A stretch of DNA of 64,000 bases. Source: Saccharopolyspora indica (GTDB taxonomy: Bacteria > Actinomycetota > Actinomycetes > Mycobacteriales > Pseudonocardiaceae). Shown piece by piece: positions 61,141 to 64,000 of this stretch. The notes beneath the pieces were generated by a model. It searched no databases, had not been told where the DNA came from, and was given only the letters and a program-made list of their open reading frames with translations. The position numbers were made by a program, and so were the translations under genes. Each line of letters begins with the position of its first letter. Positions within the stretch are counted from its first letter, which is position 1. Location: contig NZ_JAQGLB010000006.1 of NCBI RefSeq assembly GCF_027853965.1, forward strand, positions 310,001-374,000, in the 5' to 3' direction.

Positions 61141-62739
61141 ATGACACCGCCTTCGGCGGCCGGGGGGAAGGCATCCGGGCAACGCGCGACTCGCCGGCAC
61201 TGGTTCGGCCTCGCCGTCATCGTCCTGCCCTGCCTGCTCGTTTCGATGGACCTGTCGGTCCTCTTCTACGCATTGCCGTTCTTGAGCGCCGATCTGGCGC
61301 CGACCAGTTCCCAGCTGCTGTGGATCCTCGACCTCTACGGGTTCATGCTCGCCGGCCTGCTCATCACGATGGGCACCCTCGGCGACCGGGTCGGACGCCG
61401 CAAAGTCCTGCTGTGGGGCGCCGCGCTCTTCGGCGCCGCTTCGATCCTCGCGGCCTACTCCCAGTCCGCCGAGATGCTCATCGCGGCCCGCGCACTGCTC
61501 GGGATCGCCGGCGCAACGCTCGCCCCGTCCACGCTCTCCCTGATCCGCAACATGTTCCAGGACCCCCGGCAGCGCCAGGTGGCGATCAGCGTCTGGACGC
61601 TGGGCTTCGCGGGAGGCGCGATCGTGGGCCCGATCGTCGGCGGCCTGATGCTCGAGTACTTCTGGTGGGGATCCGTCTTCCTGCTCAACGTGCCGATCAT
61701 GGTCCTGCTGCTCGCCCTGGGGCCGGTTCTGCTGCCGGAGTTCAGGAACCCGAACGCGGGCCGGTTCGACCTGCTCGGGGCCGTGCTCTCCCTCGCCACC
61801 GTGCTGCCGGTGATCTACGGCATCAAGAAGATCGCCGAGAACGGTTTCGGCTGGGGCTACCTGGGGATCATGCTGCTCGGCATCGCGTTCGGCGTGCTGT
61901 TCGTCCGCAGGCAGCTCACCGCGCGAAGCCCGATGATCGAGGTGGGCCTGTTCAAGAAGGTGTCGTTCAGCGGGGCGGTGGCGGCGTGCGCGATCACCTT
62001 CCTGGTGCTCGCCGGGCTGGGCATGTTCATCTCGCAGTACCTCCAGCTGGTGCTCGGGTACAGCCCGTTCCAGGCCGCGCTGTGGAGCGTTCCCGGAATC
62101 GGCGGGATGCTGATCGGCGTCACCGTCGCCACCTCGATCGCAGAGAAGATCCGGCCTGCGCTGATCGTCGCCGTGGGACTGACCCTGGGGGCGGTGGGAT
62201 TCGCGCTGTTCGCTCAGGTCACGCCGGAGGCCGGTGTGGGCTGGGTGGTGGCGTCGCAGATCGTGATGTCCACCGGGATCGGCGCCGTGGCCACCATTTC
62301 GACCGACATGGTCCTCGCCACCGCCCCCAAGGAGAGCGCCGGAGCGGCGGCCGCCGTCTCCGAGACCGCCAACGAATTCGGCGGGGCGATGGGGATCGCG
62401 CTGCTGGGCAGCCTGGGCACCGTCGTCTACCGCAGCGAGCTCGACGGGGCGCTGCCTCCCGGCGTACCCGCCAACGCCGTTCAAGCGGCGAAGGAGACCT
62501 TGGCTTCCGCGTTCGAAGTCGCCGCCACGCTGCCCGAGCAGCTCGGAGCGGCGCTGATCTCGGCGGCGAACCGCACCTTCGTCGACGGTCTGCACTGGGT
62601 CGCGTGGATCGGGGCGGGCGGATCGCTGCTGATCGCGCTCTTCGTGCTGATCGTGCTCCGCCAGGTGCCGCCGACCGCGGCGAGTGGTCACGACAGCGCC
62701 GACGACGGCGGCGAACTCGAGACCGCGAACGCCGGCTGA
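61141..62739 (+). CDS. DHA2-family (14-TM) MFS drug efflux transporter
   Basis: The 532-aa protein has some 14 hydrophobic segments, the motif GTLGDRVGRRKVLLWG (motif A) near residue 75, and motif C GFAGGAIVGPIVGG in TM5, and is like LfrA/SmvA/QacA exporters. It would export the glycosylated polyketide along with DrrAB; angucycline clusters often carry such pumps (UrdJ, LanJ). ATG 61141 has the GGAG site 61131-61134. The weak hairpin 62736-62767 may end it. Confidence 0.92.
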   Translation: MTPPSAAGGKASGQRATRRHWFGLAVIVLPCLLVSMDLSVLFYALPFLSADLAPTSSQLLWILDLYGFMLAGLLITMGTLGDRVGRRKVLLWGAALFGAASILAAYSQSAEMLIAARALLGIAGATLAPSTLSLIRNMFQDPRQRQVAISVWTLGFAGGAIVGPIVGGLMLEYFWWGSVFLLNVPIMVLLLALGPVLLPEFRNPNAGRFDLLGAVLSLATVLPVIYGIKKIAENGFGWGYLGIMLLGIAFGVLFVRRQLTARSPMIEVGLFKKVSFSGAVAACAITFLVLAGLGMFISQYLQLVLGYSPFQAALWSVPGIGGMLIGVTVATSIAEKIRPALIVAVGLTLGAVGFALFAQVTPEAGVGWVVASQIVMSTGIGAVATISTDMVLATAPKESAGAAAAVSETANEFGGAMGIALLGSLGTVVYRSELDGALPPGVPANAVQAAKETLASAFEVAATLPEQLGAALISAANRTFVDGLHWVAWIGAGGSLLIALFVLIVLRQVPPTAASGHDSADDGGELETANAG

Positions 62740-63081
62740 GCGGCTGCCGGCGCGCACGACCGCTCAGCACGACGCAGTCCGGTCCGGGAGAACGAGCACG
62801 AGGCTGAGCCGGGAGCGCCTCGCACATCTCCCGGGCCGCTGACCTCGGGACACCGCTGCACGCTCGGTCGAACTTCCTGCGACGAGCGGGGTTTCCGCCG
62901 TCCACCCGGATGCCGACGGCCCGGCGTGGACCTGGCCCGGCGGAGTGCCGGACGACCGCTGGGTGGACCGTTCGGACGCACCCGATCCTCCCCCGATCCG
63001 GCTCCGGCTGTCGGGGTGCTGGACTACCTTGATCAACAATGCTCGTGATCTTCGGGCAGGTGACGATGGAGGACACCAGCA
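62740..63081. other. Intergenic region after the MFS gene
   Basis: The 342 bases hold no supported gene. A short hairpin CTGAGCGG (62736-62743) with 62760-62767 overlaps the MFS stop and could be a weak terminator. The protease promoter should lie near its end; GGAGGACA at 63069-63076 is the protease ribosome site. Confidence 0.4.
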
Positions 63082-63960
63082 ATGGTCGAGAAATTACGGG
63101 CGCCGCGGGCGCGCAAGCGCACCGCGGCGTTGGCGGCGGTGGCCGCGGTCGGCGCGCTCGCCGGCTTCGGCACCGCGCACGCCGATGAGCCGCAGGGCGG
63201 CGTCACGCCCTACATCATCGGCGGCTCCCCGGCCGATCAGACCTACTCGTTCATGACCTCGTTGCAGTACGAGCGCGACGGGAACCCGGACTCCCACCGC
63301 TGCGGCGGCGCGCTGATCAGCCCCGAGTGGGTCGTCACCGCGGCGCACTGCGTCACGACGGACTCCCCCGACGGCACGCCCGTCGTGCTGGACCCGGCGA
63401 TGTTCCACGTGCGGATCGGCAGCAACGACCGGACCACCGGCGGTAGCGTGGCCAAGATCCAGGAGATCGTGGTGCACCCGGACTACCAGGCGTTCCCCGA
63501 GCGCTCCGAGGGCAACGACATCGCGCTGATGCGCCTGGACGCGCCCAGCGACCAGGCGACCGTGCCGATGGCCAGCGAGCTGACCGAGCCGGGCACCGAG
63601 GTCCGCCAGATCGGCTGGGGCTACATCGCCAACGAGGACAAGGGCGACCCGAGCAAGCTCCCGATCCAGCTCCAGCAGCTGGACACCACGGTCATCCCGC
63701 CCACCACGCCGAAGTGCGTGGCGGACGCGGGTGACGACTCGTGGGGCATCCGCGGCGGCGATGTCTGCACCGACAACCCGGAGGGCGTGCGCGGCCCGTG
63801 CGGCGGCGACTCCGGTTCGCCGCTGCTGACCCGGGAGGGCGACGGCTGGGAGCTGGCCGGTCTGGACAGCCGCGGCGTCGGCTCCGTCTGCGGTGAATCC
63901 CCCGACATCTACACCGGCGTCGGGCACTTCCGCGGCTGGATCGACGGCGTGATCGGCTGA
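63082..63960 (+). CDS. Secreted trypsin-like serine protease (S1 family)
   Basis: The 292-aa protein has a signal peptide (KRTAALAAVAAVGALAGF...AHA, cleavage near residue 34), a short propeptide and a mature domain opening YIIGGSPADQTYSFM. The triad is H89 in VVTAAHC, Asp in GNDIALMRL near 152 and Ser in CGGDSGSPLL near 245. Cys pairs match the S1 family. It degrades extracellular proteins. No link to the cluster is evident; a strong terminator follows 7 bases after the stop. Confidence 0.93.
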   Translation: MVEKLRAPRARKRTAALAAVAAVGALAGFGTAHADEPQGGVTPYIIGGSPADQTYSFMTSLQYERDGNPDSHRCGGALISPEWVVTAAHCVTTDSPDGTPVVLDPAMFHVRIGSNDRTTGGSVAKIQEIVVHPDYQAFPERSEGNDIALMRLDAPSDQATVPMASELTEPGTEVRQIGWGYIANEDKGDPSKLPIQLQQLDTTVIPPTTPKCVADAGDDSWGIRGGDVCTDNPEGVRGPCGGDSGSPLLTREGDGWELAGLDSRGVGSVCGESPDIYTGVGHFRGWIDGVIG

Positions 63961-63966
63961 TCCGCC

Positions 63967-63996
63967 TCCGGGCCCTGCCCGCGGGCAGGGCCCGGA
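63967..63996 (+). terminator. Perfect palindromic terminator after the protease gene
   Basis: A 30-base perfect palindrome (arms starting TCCGGGCCCTGCCC) starts 7 bases after the protease stop at the window end. Confidence 0.75.
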
Positions 63997-64000
63997 CCTG

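Noticed and set aside
62736-62767. Hairpin overlapping the MFS stop codon as terminator.
   Set aside because: The stem has only 8 pairs and contains the stop codon; too weak to list as a terminator.

Overview
The window is GC-rich throughout, uses many GTG and TTG starts, has several promoters whose start codon lies 6-7 bases after the -10 hexamer (leaderless mRNAs), and encodes a SARP, FadR- and LacI-type regulators and a type II polyketide cluster. This points to a filamentous actinomycete, most likely of the Pseudonocardiales (Saccharopolyspora-like); the genus is inference. No rRNA, tRNA or CRISPR array was seen.

Positions 1-8030 hold housekeeping and catabolic genes: a truncated SMP-30-like propeller, a secreted phosphodiester glycosidase, a crotonase, a FadR-type regulator leading into an asparaginase, an RtcB ligase, a flavoprotein and a Cys-free ribosomal protein L36 under a Zur box. 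Positions 8031-10720 are a decay zone. A TnpB-only IS605-type element sits in an aldo/keto reductase gene that has also lost about 90 central codons, and next to it lie the tails of an XRE/MmyB-type regulator and an SDR. Positions 10826-18228 carry a lipase, nucleoside hydrolase, tyrosine phosphatase, SDR, cupin, PhzF protein, methyltransferase, AI-2E-type permease and a DUF6292-like protein. A roughly 90-bp dispersed repeat occurs at 14173-14261 and 18433-18522.

Positions 18809-23085 form a small, unusual metabolic island: a stand-alone MetE-like protein, a histidine/aromatic ammonia-lyase homologue with Gly-Thr-Gly where Ala-Ser-Gly is expected, a cysteine dioxygenase and a divergent LacI regulator. 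Three tandem 12-bp operators on an exact 13-bp period lie between the last two. Next come PhoD phosphatase, a PL4-type module, a GNAT, a secreted pyroglutamyl-peptidase-like protein and a 1064-aa STAND ATPase.

Positions 30951-62739 are a type II PKS cluster. The core, read on the minus strand, runs monooxygenase, TcmI-type cyclase, KSalpha, CLF, ACP, ActIII-type ketoreductase, two-domain aromatase/cyclase, monooxygenase. This is the E-F-A-B-C-D-L-M order of the angucycline clusters (urd/pga). Around it are genes for an amino-deoxysugar: RmlA, RmlB, 2,3-dehydratase, 3-aminotransferase, two 4-ketoreductase-like proteins, two DesVI/TylM1-type N-methyltransferases and two glycosyltransferases. 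No 3,5-epimerase is present, so D-sugars are expected. Precursor supply comes from a dedicated acetyl-CoA carboxylase (AccC, BCCP, fused AccDA) and a malonyl-CoA:ACP transacylase. Export is by a DrrAB-type ABC pair and a 14-TM MFS pump under a TetR repressor. Control is by a SARP, whose likely operators precede two sugar genes, and an orphan OmpR-type response regulator. The predicted product is an angucycline carrying one or two (di)methylamino D-deoxysugars. The window ends with a secreted trypsin-like protease and a strong terminator.
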